A stretch of 64,000 bases of DNA, from assembly GCA_963728495.1 (NCBI GenBank), contig CAVSKI010000001.1:1-64000 (forward strand), read 5' to 3'. Shown piece after piece: positions 26,074 through 34,757 of this stretch (position 1 is its first letter; each line of letters begins with the position of its first letter). Under the pieces are notes generated by a model. That model ran no database searches. It worked only from the letters and a program-made list of their open reading frames with translations, and was not told the origin of the DNA. The stretch is from JACVRW01 sp963728495. Lineage in GTDB: Bacteria; Actinomycetota; Thermoleophilia; Solirubrobacterales; Thermoleophilaceae. A program made the translations under genes and the position numbers.

Positions 26074-26640
26074 CTAGACCCAGACGAAGCGGACTTCGAT
26101 GTCCGTGAACTCGGCGAAGCGCCGCCGGTTGAACAGGTGGGGCACGACTTCGGTCATGAAGCGTGCGGCCGGCGGCCACAGCGCCACCCAGCCCACCACG
26201 ACGACACCCTGAGAGATGCCTTGGGCCAGGACGTCGTCACTCGACTGGTCGATCCCCGTCGACACGAGGATGGAGGCGAACCAGAAGATGAGTCCGAGGC
26301 GGAGCGAGATCTTCTCCTGGCGCGAGAGCGGGTCGACGTCCCTGAGCGTGCCGGAGGCCAGGCTCAGGCTGGCGCGGATCGCGGCACCCACCGCCTGCTC
26401 GTCGGTGCCCTCCCGATCGGACGCGGGGGCGTAGATCACCAGCGTGGACGGATCGCGCTCGCGCACCCGCTCCCACTCATCGAGGAGGGCCCAGCGCGCC
26501 TCGCCGGAGATCCCGCGCTGGGCCACAGGGCGGGCGTCGAACTCCCAGAAGAGCTCGTCGACGGCCGATAGCCGAATGGCGAACTCGCTCCGGGACGCCT
26601 TGAGCTTCGCCTTCTCCTTCCTGGCGCGGCGACCCTTCAT
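26074..26640 (-). CDS. Conserved hypothetical membrane protein
   Basis: 188 residues. The N-terminus is strongly basic (MKGRRARKEKAKLKASRSEF), followed by a soluble part. A hydrophobic pair follows in the second half (LRLGLIFWFASILVSTGI and ISQGVVVVGWVALWPPAARF), suggesting a hairpin in the membrane with both ends cytosolic. I do not recognise a family. It is convergent with padR with 4 nt between stops. Confidence 0.6.
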   Translation of the reverse strand: MKGRRARKEKAKLKASRSEFAIRLSAVDELFWEFDARPVAQRGISGEARWALLDEWERVRERDPSTLVIYAPASDREGTDEQAVGAAIRASLSLASGTLRDVDPLSRQEKISLRLGLIFWFASILVSTGIDQSSDDVLAQGISQGVVVVGWVALWPPAARFMTEVVPHLFNRRRFAEFTDIEVRFVWV

Positions 26641-26751
26641 AGACGGGTCTCTTCGCGGCGCGGACCGCCTTCCCCTGCCTAACCGGCGGGCGCCGGCCCG
26701 GGCTCGGTGATCTTCTGGTCGAGGACAAGATCTAAGGGCTAATATTGAAAT

Positions 26752-27897
26752 GTGTTTTCAACTACGGCGCTGAGCACCGTCGAGGACGACTTCGTGCAGC
26801 GGGCCGACGCGTTCGCGGCGAAGCTGGCGCCTCGCGCTCACGAGGAGCCGCAGAACCGCTTCCAGGGCATGCCCTCGGACGGCGACTCGCGGGCGATCAA
26901 CTCGGCCATGGGACAGGCGGGTTGGATCGGGCTGCACTGGCCCGCCGATCTGGGCGGCCGCGGGCTCTCGCCGATGCACACCATGGCGGCCGAGGAGCGC
27001 TTCGGCTACCACTGGCTCCCGCTGTCGGGCTATCTGCTGTCGGTCAAGACGATCGGCAACGCCATGCTGAGGTTCGCGTCGCGGGACCTGCAGCGCAGCC
27101 TGCTGCCCGAGATCGCCGCCGGCGAGCTGGTCTTCTGCCAGGGCTTCTCGGAGCCGGACGCGGGATCGGACCTCGCTTCCCTGCGCACCAGGGCACGGCG
27201 CGACGGCGAACGCTGGATCGTCAACGGCCACAAGATCTGGACCTCAAGCGCTCAGCTCGCCGACTGGATCTACCTTGCCGTTCGTAGCGAGGATCACTCC
27301 GTGCCGCATCGTGGTCTCTCGGTGCTCGTGGCGGACATACGCACACCGGGGATCGAGGTTCGCGAGATCGAGACCCTGGGCGGCGGGGCACTCTGCGAGG
27401 TCTTCCTGCGCGACGTGGAGGTGCCGGTTCACCAGACCGTCGGGGAGCCCGGTTCGGGCTGGGCGGTGCTGATGGGGACCCTTGACTACGAGCGCGTGAC
27501 GAGCGAGAAGCTGGGCGCGGTGCTGCGCATGATGGACGACCTCGAGGGGCTCGTCGACCAGCGCTCCGAGCGCCGCGCGCTGCTGCGCTTCAGGGGCGAG
27601 GCGCAGGCGGCGCGCCTGCATGGGCTGCACGCGACCGATCTCCTGGCCGAGGGCCGGCCCGCGAGCGCCGCCGCCTCCATGGCGAAGAACTCGATTGCGC
27701 TGCTCGCTCAGCGTCTGGGCCAGTGGGCGGTGGAGGCGCTCGGACCTCAGGCGCTCGTGGAGAGGGGGCCGGGGGCGCTGCTCGATGGGCGGCTGGCGGG
27801 CTTCCACCGAGCGTCGGTGGCGTCCACCATCTCGGGCGGAGCGCTGGAGATCCAACGACGCGTGATTGCTCGCCGCCGGCTCGGGTGCCCGGCGTGA
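26752..27897 (+). CDS. Acyl-CoA dehydrogenase (full-length subunit)
   Basis: 381 residues with the three acyl-CoA dehydrogenase domains. Segments are FCQGFSEPDAGSDLASLRTR, NGHKIWTSSAQLADWIYLAV (FAD/substrate region) and STISGGALEIQRRVIARRRL near the C-terminus. It should introduce an alpha,beta double bond in an acyl-CoA, passing electrons to ETF. GTG start at 26752 without a strong ribosome site. The stop overlaps the IclR gene (GTGA). First gene of a five-gene operon; the shorter partner at 28695 may form a heteromer with it. Confidence 0.9.
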   Translation: MFSTTALSTVEDDFVQRADAFAAKLAPRAHEEPQNRFQGMPSDGDSRAINSAMGQAGWIGLHWPADLGGRGLSPMHTMAAEERFGYHWLPLSGYLLSVKTIGNAMLRFASRDLQRSLLPEIAAGELVFCQGFSEPDAGSDLASLRTRARRDGERWIVNGHKIWTSSAQLADWIYLAVRSEDHSVPHRGLSVLVADIRTPGIEVREIETLGGGALCEVFLRDVEVPVHQTVGEPGSGWAVLMGTLDYERVTSEKLGAVLRMMDDLEGLVDQRSERRALLRFRGEAQAARLHGLHATDLLAEGRPASAAASMAKNSIALLAQRLGQWAVEALGPQALVERGPGALLDGRLAGFHRASVASTISGGALEIQRRVIARRRLGCPA

Positions 27898-28698
27898 GCG
27901 CTGTTCGCACGCCGACCACCGTTCAATCCCTCGCCCGCGGCCTGCGGGTGCTGCGTTTGTTCACGCGTGAGCGGCCGGCGCTCACGCTGGGCGACTGCGC
28001 GGCCCTGCTCGAGCTCTCGCCGCCCACGACCTACCGCTTGCTCAACACCCTGGAGGCCGAGCGCTTCCTTGAGCGTGATCTCGCCACCGGCGCGTACCGG
28101 CTCGCACTGGGGGTGCTGGAGCTGCTCCCGGCGCTGCTCGACGGCCTCGGCGTCCCGCGACTCGCACAGCCGGTGATCGACCGGCTGGCCGAGGAGACGG
28201 GCGAGTCGGCGAACCTCGCCGCGCTCGAAGAGGGGCGGGTGCTCTACCTCGTGAGCGCGTCGAGCCGGCGCTTGCTGCGAACCGATACCCCACCGGGGCT
28301 GCGGCTGGAGGCCCACGCCACCGCGCTCGGGAAGAGTCTCCTGGCCCAGCTGCGCCGACCCGGAGGCCCGGCAACTGCTGGGCGCCGAGCCCTACAGCGC
28401 CCTCACCCCGCACACGCTGACGACGTGGGAGGGGATGGAGCGGGAGCTCCACCGCGCCCGCCGCCGGGGCTATGCCCTCTCCGAAGGCGAGCTCGAGGAG
28501 GGCCTGTCGTCCTGCGCCGTCGCTCTCCCGGCGCGCGCCGACCGGCCGTACGCGATCAACGTCTCCTCGCCGGCTTCGCGGATGCCCCAAAAACTGGTGC
28601 GCGAGCGACTTGCCCCCCTGCTCGAGCAGGCGGCAAGCGAGATCGCCGACATGGTGGGCCTGTTCGCATTCGACTGGGAAGCGCGGGCGCTGCCGTGA
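27894..28698 (+). pseudogene. IclR-family regulator, frameshifted
   Basis: The first frame gives an IclR winged helix (TTVQSLARGLRVLRLFTRER, LTLGDCAALLELSPPTTYRL, LNTLEAERFLER) and the first part of the ligand domain up to ATALGKSLLAQL. The rest of that domain continues in the next frame (LLGAEPYSALTPHTLTTWEG through LLEQAASEIADMVGLFAFDW) and ends at 28698. The shift is near 28350-28357 and fits one extra base. Both junctions keep 4-nt overlaps with neighbours, so the gene was recently intact or the shift is a sequencing error. It would regulate this operon. Confidence 0.8.
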
Positions 28699-29513
28699 GC
28701 ACCATCCCGGCCTTCGACCCCGTGGCACGCGACTTCGCCAGCTCGGTGGCCGGCGTCGCCGGAGGCCTGGCGGGGAGCGACCCATGGCGGCCCGGAAGCG
28801 TGGAGACCGACACCCAGCCCGCCCTGCTGGCGCGCCTCGACGCGATCGGCTGGGGAGAGCTGGCCGTGAACGCGGAGCTGGCCGAGGTGGTGGGCCCGGC
28901 GGCCTTCGAGCTGGGTCGCGCCCTGGCGCCGCTGGACAGCATCGACCTCCTGCTCGGTGGTGCGCTCACCGTGAGGGGCCTCAGCCGCTACGCGACTGAA
29001 GGGGCAACGCTGGCCGAGCTGCGCGGAACCACGATCGTCCTGTCCCACGCCGACGAGCTCGAGGCGCTGGCGTACTCGGATGCCATCGGGGCGGCCCGGG
29101 TGGTGAGGCACTCTCCCGCCGGCGAGGCCGGCGAGCCCGCGACCCGCCGCACGGCCTGGGTGAGCGCCAACGTCGGCTACCTGGCGGGCGCGCTGGGATA
29201 CGGACTGGATCTCACACTCGGCCACACCAAGGCGAGGACCGCGTTCGGCCGGCCGCTGGCTGCGCTCGACACCGTGCAGCAGCAGCTGGCGCAGGTGGCG
29301 ACCGCGGCGGACGGTCTGCGGCTCCTCAGCCTGGGGCGGCCCGACGACGCGGCGCTGGCCCACGCGGCGGTCGCGGCCCCCGAGGGCCTGGCCGCCTGCC
29401 AGCAGCTCACCGGGGCGCTCGGGTTCACGCTCGAATACCCGCTGCAACGGGCGCTCCGGCGGGCGCGCTCGATGCGCGCGTGGATAGAGGCGATCGTGCA
29501 CGAGGAGCCCTGA
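28695..29513 (+). CDS. Acyl-CoA dehydrogenase-like short subunit
   Basis: 272 residues, about 100 shorter than a standard acyl-CoA dehydrogenase. The C-terminal domain is recognisable (YGLDLTLGHTKARTAFGRPL, ALDTVQQQLAQVATAADGLR, CQQLTGALGFTLEYPLQRAL). The N-terminal helical part is present, but the central beta domain is shrunken. Such reduced partners occur in actinobacterial alpha2-beta2 dehydrogenases of sterol side-chain degradation, so pairing with the 26752 protein is likely (inference). GTG start in a GTGA overlap with the IclR stop. Confidence 0.82.
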   Translation: MSTIPAFDPVARDFASSVAGVAGGLAGSDPWRPGSVETDTQPALLARLDAIGWGELAVNAELAEVVGPAAFELGRALAPLDSIDLLLGGALTVRGLSRYATEGATLAELRGTTIVLSHADELEALAYSDAIGAARVVRHSPAGEAGEPATRRTAWVSANVGYLAGALGYGLDLTLGHTKARTAFGRPLAALDTVQQQLAQVATAADGLRLLSLGRPDDAALAHAAVAAPEGLAACQQLTGALGFTLEYPLQRALRRARSMRAWIEAIVHEEP

Positions 29514-29516
29514 GAG

Positions 29517-30284
29517 ATGCGGACGATCGCGATTACCGGCGGCGCCACGGGGATCGGGTTCGCGATCGCCCGGCGCCTGGCCCGCCAAGGCGACGCGGTC
29601 GTGCTGGCCTCGCGCAACCTCGAACGCCTCGAGGCCGCGCGGGAGCGCCTCCAGGCCGAGGGAGGGCGCTGCAGCGTGGCGGCGCTCGACGTGCGCGACG
29701 GCGAGGCCGTGAACGGCCTGATCGACTCGCTGCCGGACATCCACGGCCTGGTCAACAACGCGGCCGGCAACTTCGTCGCGCCGACCGTCGAGCTCAGCAC
29801 GAACGGCTTCCGCGCGATCACCGAGATCAACCAGCTCGGCTGTTTTCACTGCTCGAGTGCGCTCGCCCGGCGTCTCGGGGCCGAAGGGCGCCCGGGTGTG
29901 ATCCTCAACATCATCGCCACCTACGCGTGGACCGGCGCGCCCGGGGTCGCGCACTCGGCCACGGCCAAGGCGGGCATGCTCGCGTTCACCAAGTCCGTGG
30001 CGCGCGAATGGGGTCCGCTGGGCATCAGGGTCAACGCCCTCGCACCGGGGTTTGTGCCCACCGAGGCCGCGATGGCGCAGCTGCTGGCCGACGAGGGCGC
30101 ACAGCAGCGCATGCGGGAGAGCATCGCTCTGGGCCGCTTCGGGGAACCCGACGAGATCGCACGCGCGGCCGCGTTCCTGCTCTCCGACGACGCTTCGTAT
30201 GTCACCGGAGCGGTCCTCACGGTCGACGGAGGGCGGTCGCTCGGGCCCCAGATGCACCAGTCCGCTCCGGCGGAGGACGCGTGA
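29517..30284 (+). CDS. SDR-family oxidoreductase, 2,4-dienoyl-CoA reductase-like
   Basis: 255 residues. The cofactor motif is TGGATGIGFAIARRL. The second signature NNAAGNFVAPTVELS is typical of 2,4-dienoyl-CoA reductases. The position of the usual SDR YxxxK is HSATAK, with no tyrosine but the lysine kept; dienoyl-CoA reductases also lack that Tyr. I therefore favour reduction of an unsaturated acyl-CoA with NADPH. It begins 3 nt after the short dehydrogenase subunit and overlaps the CoA-transferase gene by 4 nt. Confidence 0.82.
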   Translation: MRTIAITGGATGIGFAIARRLARQGDAVVLASRNLERLEAARERLQAEGGRCSVAALDVRDGEAVNGLIDSLPDIHGLVNNAAGNFVAPTVELSTNGFRAITEINQLGCFHCSSALARRLGAEGRPGVILNIIATYAWTGAPGVAHSATAKAGMLAFTKSVAREWGPLGIRVNALAPGFVPTEAAMAQLLADEGAQQRMRESIALGRFGEPDEIARAAAFLLSDDASYVTGAVLTVDGGRSLGPQMHQSAPAEDA

Positions 30285-31456
30285 GCGGGCCGCTGGCCGG
30301 TCTGCGGGTGCTGGACTTCGGGCAGTACGTGGCGGCGCCGTTCGCCACCATGCTGCTCGCCGACCTCGGCGCCGACGTGGTCAAGGTCGAGCCGCCGGCG
30401 GGCGACGAATGGCGCCGCTACGACCCGGTCGCGCCCGGCGAGAGCCACTACTTCTACGCCCTGAACCGCAACAAGCGCTCGGTGGCCCTCGACCTGAAGA
30501 CCGAGTCCGGCCGCGACGCCGCAGCGGAGCTCATCCGTGGCGCGGACGCGCTCGTGCACAACTGCCTCCCTCGACGGGCCGCGCGTTTCGCGCTCGACCG
30601 CGAGAGCGTCCGGGCCATCAATGCCCGCTGCGTGTGGGTCAACGTGTCCGCCTTCGGCAGCGCCGGGCCAGACTCGGAGCGCCCGGCATACGACCTGATC
30701 AGTCAGGCGCTGTCCGGACTGCTGGCCGCGCAGCCGCGAGCGGGCGACGAGGTTCCGAGGCGCATCGGCGGACTCGCCCTGGCCGACTTCATGGCCGGCG
30801 CGCTGGCTGCCCTGTCGGTCGTGGCCGGACTGGCCGCGCGCGACGGGGAGGCGTCTGGCATCGAGGTGTCTCTGCTCGGCGCGGCGCTGACCCTTCAGGC
30901 GCAGCGCTTCGTCGTGCCGGCGGGCGAGGACCTCGCGGCGGGCGCCGAGCCGCTCACCACCCGCTCATTCGAGCGGCTCGTGCACGCATCCGAGCAGGCC
31001 GAGCGCCTCGATCCCTACTACCGGGCCTACGCGTGTGGCGACGGGGGCTTCGTCGCGCTGGCCTGCCTCAACGCGCCACAGCGTCGCTCGGTGTGCGCGC
31101 TCTTCGGCCTCGACGATCCCTTCGTCGAGGATCCGCAGGCCCAGCCCATCGATTCCGCCGAGCTGGCCGCGCGCCTGCGTCACGGCTCGCGCATCGAGGA
31201 GCGCTTCGCGCAGCTGACGGTGCCCCAAGCGGTGGCCGCGCTGACCGAGCGAGGCGTACCGGCGGCGCAGGTGCGCGGGCTCGACGAGCTCTTCACCGAC
31301 GCGCAGGCCACGGCCAACGGGCTCGTGCAGATGGTTGACCAGGCGATCGGGCCGGTAGCCCTGCTCGGGAACGTGTTCAAGGTGGACGGAGCCGCCGAGC
31401 CGGCCGCCCGCGGCGCGCCCGGGCTCGATCAGCACCGCAGCGAGCTGCTGGGTTGA
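30281..31456 (+). CDS. CaiB/BaiF family (type III) CoA-transferase
   Basis: 391 residues. It starts GPLAGLRVLDFGQYVAAPFA and continues LADLGADVVKVEPPAGDEWR and ALNRNKRSVALDLKTESGRD, all standard for the family. The catalytic aspartate is probably in GGLALADFMAGALAAL. It would move CoA between acyl donors, activating the substrate of this operon, which has no acyl-CoA ligase of its own. GTG start at 30281 inside the SDR stop (GTGA). Last gene of the operon. Confidence 0.9.
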   Translation: MSGPLAGLRVLDFGQYVAAPFATMLLADLGADVVKVEPPAGDEWRRYDPVAPGESHYFYALNRNKRSVALDLKTESGRDAAAELIRGADALVHNCLPRRAARFALDRESVRAINARCVWVNVSAFGSAGPDSERPAYDLISQALSGLLAAQPRAGDEVPRRIGGLALADFMAGALAALSVVAGLAARDGEASGIEVSLLGAALTLQAQRFVVPAGEDLAAGAEPLTTRSFERLVHASEQAERLDPYYRAYACGDGGFVALACLNAPQRRSVCALFGLDDPFVEDPQAQPIDSAELAARLRHGSRIEERFAQLTVPQAVAALTERGVPAAQVRGLDELFTDAQATANGLVQMVDQAIGPVALLGNVFKVDGAAEPAARGAPGLDQHRSELLG

Positions 31457-31468
31457 GGGTGAGACTGA

Positions 31469-32752
31469 TTACGCCGCGAGCGGCTCGCGCTCTGTCTTCG
31501 CCCAGTCGCGCCGCTCGGTGATCTGGCGCACGGTCGAGCGCAGCAGCACTGGCCAGAGGAACCACGTGTAGAGGGCGTACGGGTGACCGATCAGGAAGCC
31601 CAGCGCCCAGCCGGCAGGCCCGGTGGCGGCGCGGCCGGCGATGCAGCCGAGGATCGTGCCGCCGAACGCGAGCAGGTAGACGACGAGCAGCCACCACGAC
31701 GGGCCGCCGGACCAAAAGACCGCCTCGCCGGTCGCGAGAAGGATCAGCGAGCAGACGAGAGCGATTCCCACGAGCGCCTGCCAGAACGGCATCAGCAGAT
31801 AGAGCAGCAGCTCGAGCCGCGCGGCGACCGGGAAGGGCGAATGCCAGACCTCGCCCGTTAGTGAGATCGCCTGGAGGTTGCCCTGTGACCAGCGCGTGCG
31901 CTGGCGGAACAGCGGCCGCAGCGTGGACAGCCCCTGCTGCTCGACGGCGGCGCGCAGGTCCTGGCGCCCCTCCCAGCCCGCGCCGGCGAGCCGTAGCCCC
32001 AGGTCCTGGTCCTCGGTCAGCCGGTCGCGCCAGGGACCGTCGCCGTCGGTGACGGCGTCGAGCGCGCTCAGCCGGTTGAACTGGCCGTTGCCGCCCATCC
32101 CCGCGGTGCCCCAGTCGTTGCGGCCCTCCTGGAAAAGGCTGCCGTAGACGCCGAACTCGACGTCCTGCATCCAGGTCAGCAGACCGCCGCGGTTGTAGAT
32201 CCGCACCAGCGACTGGACTCCGCCGACGGCCGGGTCGGCGAAGTGGGACGCGGCGTAGCGCGGGGCGTCGGGGCGCAGGCGGCCGTCGGCGTCGACAACA
32301 ACGACGACCGTCTCGGAGCGGTTGGCGCCGCCAAGGGTCGCGGTGTCGAGCTGGGCGTAGGCGTGGTTGAGCGCGGCTGCCTTGCCGGTCCGGGCGTCGG
32401 GCGGGTCGCGGCGCAGCACAACGAGGTCGGGGTGGTCGATCGACGCCAGCACGTCGGGCGTGCGATCGTCGGAGCCGTCGTCGATCACGACGATCCGCCG
32501 CCGGGTGACCTCGACCTGGAGCAGCCGCTTCACGCTGTCGCGGATCGTGACCTCCTCGTTCAGCGCCGGCACGAGGAAGACCCAGGTGAGGCGGTCGGCG
32601 CCCGCCTGCGGCGCGTCGGGCGCGTGCCGGCGCGAGCGCTGGCCGCGGACGAACAGGAGGGCCGTCCAGAGCAGCATCGCGACGATAACGGCGAGGCCGA
32701 TCCAGAGCGGGACGGCCCAGCCGAGCGGTAGGCCGGAGAAGGGGGCGGTCAC
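31469..32752 (-). CDS. Membrane glycosyltransferase family 2
   Basis: 427 residues. One N-terminal helix (WAVPLWIGLAVIVAMLLWTA) precedes the GT2 domain with VFLVPALNEE, VVIDDGSDD, VVVVDADGRL, TEDQDLGLRLAGAG and QRTRWSQGN (the Q-X2-R-W motif of processive enzymes). About four C-terminal helices follow. This layout fits exopolysaccharide synthases such as poly-N-acetylglucosamine types. GTG start overlaps the stop of the epimerase gene (ATGTGA). The pairing with a UDP-GlcNAc epimerase suggests an amino-sugar polymer. Confidence 0.88.
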   Translation of the reverse strand: MTAPFSGLPLGWAVPLWIGLAVIVAMLLWTALLFVRGQRSRRHAPDAPQAGADRLTWVFLVPALNEEVTIRDSVKRLLQVEVTRRRIVVIDDGSDDRTPDVLASIDHPDLVVLRRDPPDARTGKAAALNHAYAQLDTATLGGANRSETVVVVVDADGRLRPDAPRYAASHFADPAVGGVQSLVRIYNRGGLLTWMQDVEFGVYGSLFQEGRNDWGTAGMGGNGQFNRLSALDAVTDGDGPWRDRLTEDQDLGLRLAGAGWEGRQDLRAAVEQQGLSTLRPLFRQRTRWSQGNLQAISLTGEVWHSPFPVAARLELLLYLLMPFWQALVGIALVCSLILLATGEAVFWSGGPSWWLLVVYLLAFGGTILGCIAGRAATGPAGWALGFLIGHPYALYTWFLWPVLLRSTVRQITERRDWAKTEREPLAA

Positions 32753-34269
32753 ATCATCCAGGGCTCGTCGCCCTGGCTGGCGGCTTCCTGCTCGGCCCGC
32801 TCGCGCTCGCCGATGTTGGCGAGTATCACGTCGATCGGCTCGATTTGGTCGCCGAGGCCGGCGGCCTCGCCGATCGCGCGGCGGCTGTAGCCGGAGCCGA
32901 ACGGGGCTGGCGGGTCGCCGCCGAAGACGAGGTTCTCGAGCGCTGCGACGATCCGCCGCGCCGCGTGTCCGTCGCCGTAGGGGTTCTGGGCGCCGCTCAT
33001 CTCCGAGTAAGCGCCGCGGTCGGTCAACAGCTTGTGGCTCTCCATGAAGATCCGCTCCGGGTCGGTGCCGACGAGCAGCAGCGTGCCCTCCGCTACGCCC
33101 TCGTTGCGCTCGGTCGTCTCGCGCGTCACCAGGACGGGCTTGCCAAGCGAGGGAGCCTCCTCCTGGATGCCGCCGGAGTCGGTGATCACGATGTAGGAGC
33201 GTCCGAGCAGCCGCGCGAAGCGGGCGTAGCCGAGAGGCTTGGTCAGCAGCACGTTGGGCAGGTCGCGCAGCGGCCCGCCGAGCGTCTCGCCGACGATCGG
33301 GTTGGGATGCAGTGGCACGACGAAGCGGACGTCCTCGTGTGCGCGCGCGAGGCGAGCCACGCCCTCCGCGATGCCGTCGAGGCCGGTCTCCCAGTTCTCG
33401 CGCCGGTGCGCGGTGACGACGACGATCCGGGCGTCGCTTTCGTGCAGCTCCTGGAGCGCCGGGTCGCCGTACGGGACGTCGAGCTTCGACGCCCAGCGCA
33501 GCGCGTCGATGCCGGTGTTGCCTGTCACGAAGACCTGGTCGAGCGGCACGTTCTCGCGCACGAGGCTCTCGAGGTTCGAGAATGTCGGCGCGAAGTGCAT
33601 GCAGGCGATCGACGAGATGAGCTGGCGGTTCAGCTCCTCGGGAAACGGCGTCAGGTTGAGCCCGCCGGTGCGCAGCCCGGCCTCGACGTGCATCACCGGG
33701 ACGCGCAGGTGGAAGGCCGCCAGCGCGGAGGCCATCGCCGAGCTGGTGTCGCCGTGGACGAGCACGCAGGCCGGTGCTTTGCCGGCGAGCATCGCCTCGA
33801 GGTTCGGCTCGCTGGTCGGAATGCCGAACCACTCGACGAAGAAGTCCTCGAAGCGGCTCATCACCGAGGTCACGCGCTCGTTGAGCTCGCGGCGCCCGCC
33901 GGCCCAGAGGGTGACGTCGGTCCGGATCCCGGCGAGGTCGAAGATCTCCTGGACCATCCGGTGGTGCTGGCCGGTGGAGACGACGACCGGCTTGTAGAAC
34001 TCGCTCTCGCGCAGCGCGAGGATGATCGGGACGAGCTTGATCGCCTCCGGTCGCGTGCCGACGACGATAGGGACGACGAGCTGGGGGATCGTGGCGGGGC
34101 TACGCGGGTCGGCCGCGAGGTGCGCCGGGGAATCCGGCTCGGCGCCGATGTCGATCACCTCGGGCACCGAGCTCGACGGCTGGCGCTCCTCCTCGATGTC
34201 GACGATCTCAGCAATCTGTCCGTCGCGCTCGGCTGAGGGCAATGTGGATTCTTCGCTCGACTGCTTCAC
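32749..34269 (-). CDS. wecB: UDP-N-acetylglucosamine 2-epimerase (non-hydrolysing), extended
   Basis: 506 residues; the family norm is 360-390. The catalytic core begins at about residue 65 (LVVPIVVGTRPEAIKLVPI) and includes VLVHGDTSSAMASALAAFHL, VMHVEAGLRTGG, VVTAHRRENW, and ITDSGGIQEEAPSLGKPVLV with TRETTERNEG. It interconverts UDP-GlcNAc and UDP-ManNAc. Extra parts are an acidic, probably disordered N-terminal 65 residues and a C-terminal tail of about 60. GTG start without a good ribosome site, so a later start is possible. Coupled to the glycosyltransferase gene. Confidence 0.9.
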   Translation of the reverse strand: MKQSSEESTLPSAERDGQIAEIVDIEEERQPSSSVPEVIDIGAEPDSPAHLAADPRSPATIPQLVVPIVVGTRPEAIKLVPIILALRESEFYKPVVVSTGQHHRMVQEIFDLAGIRTDVTLWAGGRRELNERVTSVMSRFEDFFVEWFGIPTSEPNLEAMLAGKAPACVLVHGDTSSAMASALAAFHLRVPVMHVEAGLRTGGLNLTPFPEELNRQLISSIACMHFAPTFSNLESLVRENVPLDQVFVTGNTGIDALRWASKLDVPYGDPALQELHESDARIVVVTAHRRENWETGLDGIAEGVARLARAHEDVRFVVPLHPNPIVGETLGGPLRDLPNVLLTKPLGYARFARLLGRSYIVITDSGGIQEEAPSLGKPVLVTRETTERNEGVAEGTLLLVGTDPERIFMESHKLLTDRGAYSEMSGAQNPYGDGHAARRIVAALENLVFGGDPPAPFGSGYSRRAIGEAAGLGDQIEPIDVILANIGERERAEQEAASQGDEPWMM

Positions 34270-34462
34270 CTAGTTCGGATCGGCATCCGGCCGATGTCGC
34301 TTTAGCTCGACGACACCCCGATCAGCGCTAGCAGGATCGCCGCCAGTCCGAGCCGGCGCGTGTTGAGCGTGTGGACGTTTGCTGGGCTCGAGGGTGCCGA
34401 AGTGATCGGTTCTGGACCCGCGCGCGAAGAAATGTTCGGCGCCCGAGCCGCACCGAGAACCA

Positions 34463-34726
34463 ATGTCCGCGATCGACATGCAAAACCGCCTCCAGGACCT
34501 GCAGACCGAGCGCGCCCTGGCCTCGATAGAAGGCCTCGCGGGTAACTCGGCCTATATGGTCGACCTCGACCACGAGATCGCCGCGACGCACGCTGCATAC
34601 GTCGGGGCGGCCGTCACCGAGATCGCCACCCTGAGAGCCCAGCTGTCGGGGCATCAGGCGGAGGCGCCAGAGCCGGCCTGCGATTCAGGGTGCCGCGGGG
34701 CTCGGTTCAGGGTTCTTACCCGATGA
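34463..34726 (+). CDS. Small protein, copy 1 of a tandem duplication
   Basis: 87 residues. The first 63 (MSAIDMQNRLQDLQTERALA, SIEGLAGNSAYMVDLDHEIA, ATHAAYVGAAVTEIATLRAQ) are nearly identical to the next gene, and the last 24 are unrelated read-through. It is predicted all-helical, soluble and acidic, with no known domain. The upstream sequence (34388-34420) resembles the operator before copy 2 but is degraded, with the 5-nt spacer and the GATG part lost. This copy may be weakly expressed. The 190 nt before it (34270-34462) contain no supported gene. Confidence 0.6.
   Translation: MSAIDMQNRLQDLQTERALASIEGLAGNSAYMVDLDHEIAATHAAYVGAAVTEIATLRAQLSGHQAEAPEPACDSGCRGARFRVLTR
34684..34725 (+). promoter_or_regulatory. 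Shared operator, site A
   Basis: TTCAGGGTGC (34684-34693), TTCAGGG (34706-34712), then after 5 nt ACCCGATG (34718-34725). Exactly 32 nt separate this from the ATG at 34758. The same arrangement is found at 43746, 47563 and, as a variant, 43434. Confidence 0.65.
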
Positions 34727-34757
34727 GATCCGGGGGCTGAGAGCGCACCATGGCGCC

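Noticed and set aside
34270..34479. Small minus-strand frames before the duplicated small gene
   Set aside because: No ribosome site and composition typical of non-coding GC-rich DNA; one frame ends in a short hydrophobic stretch, but nothing else supports a gene.
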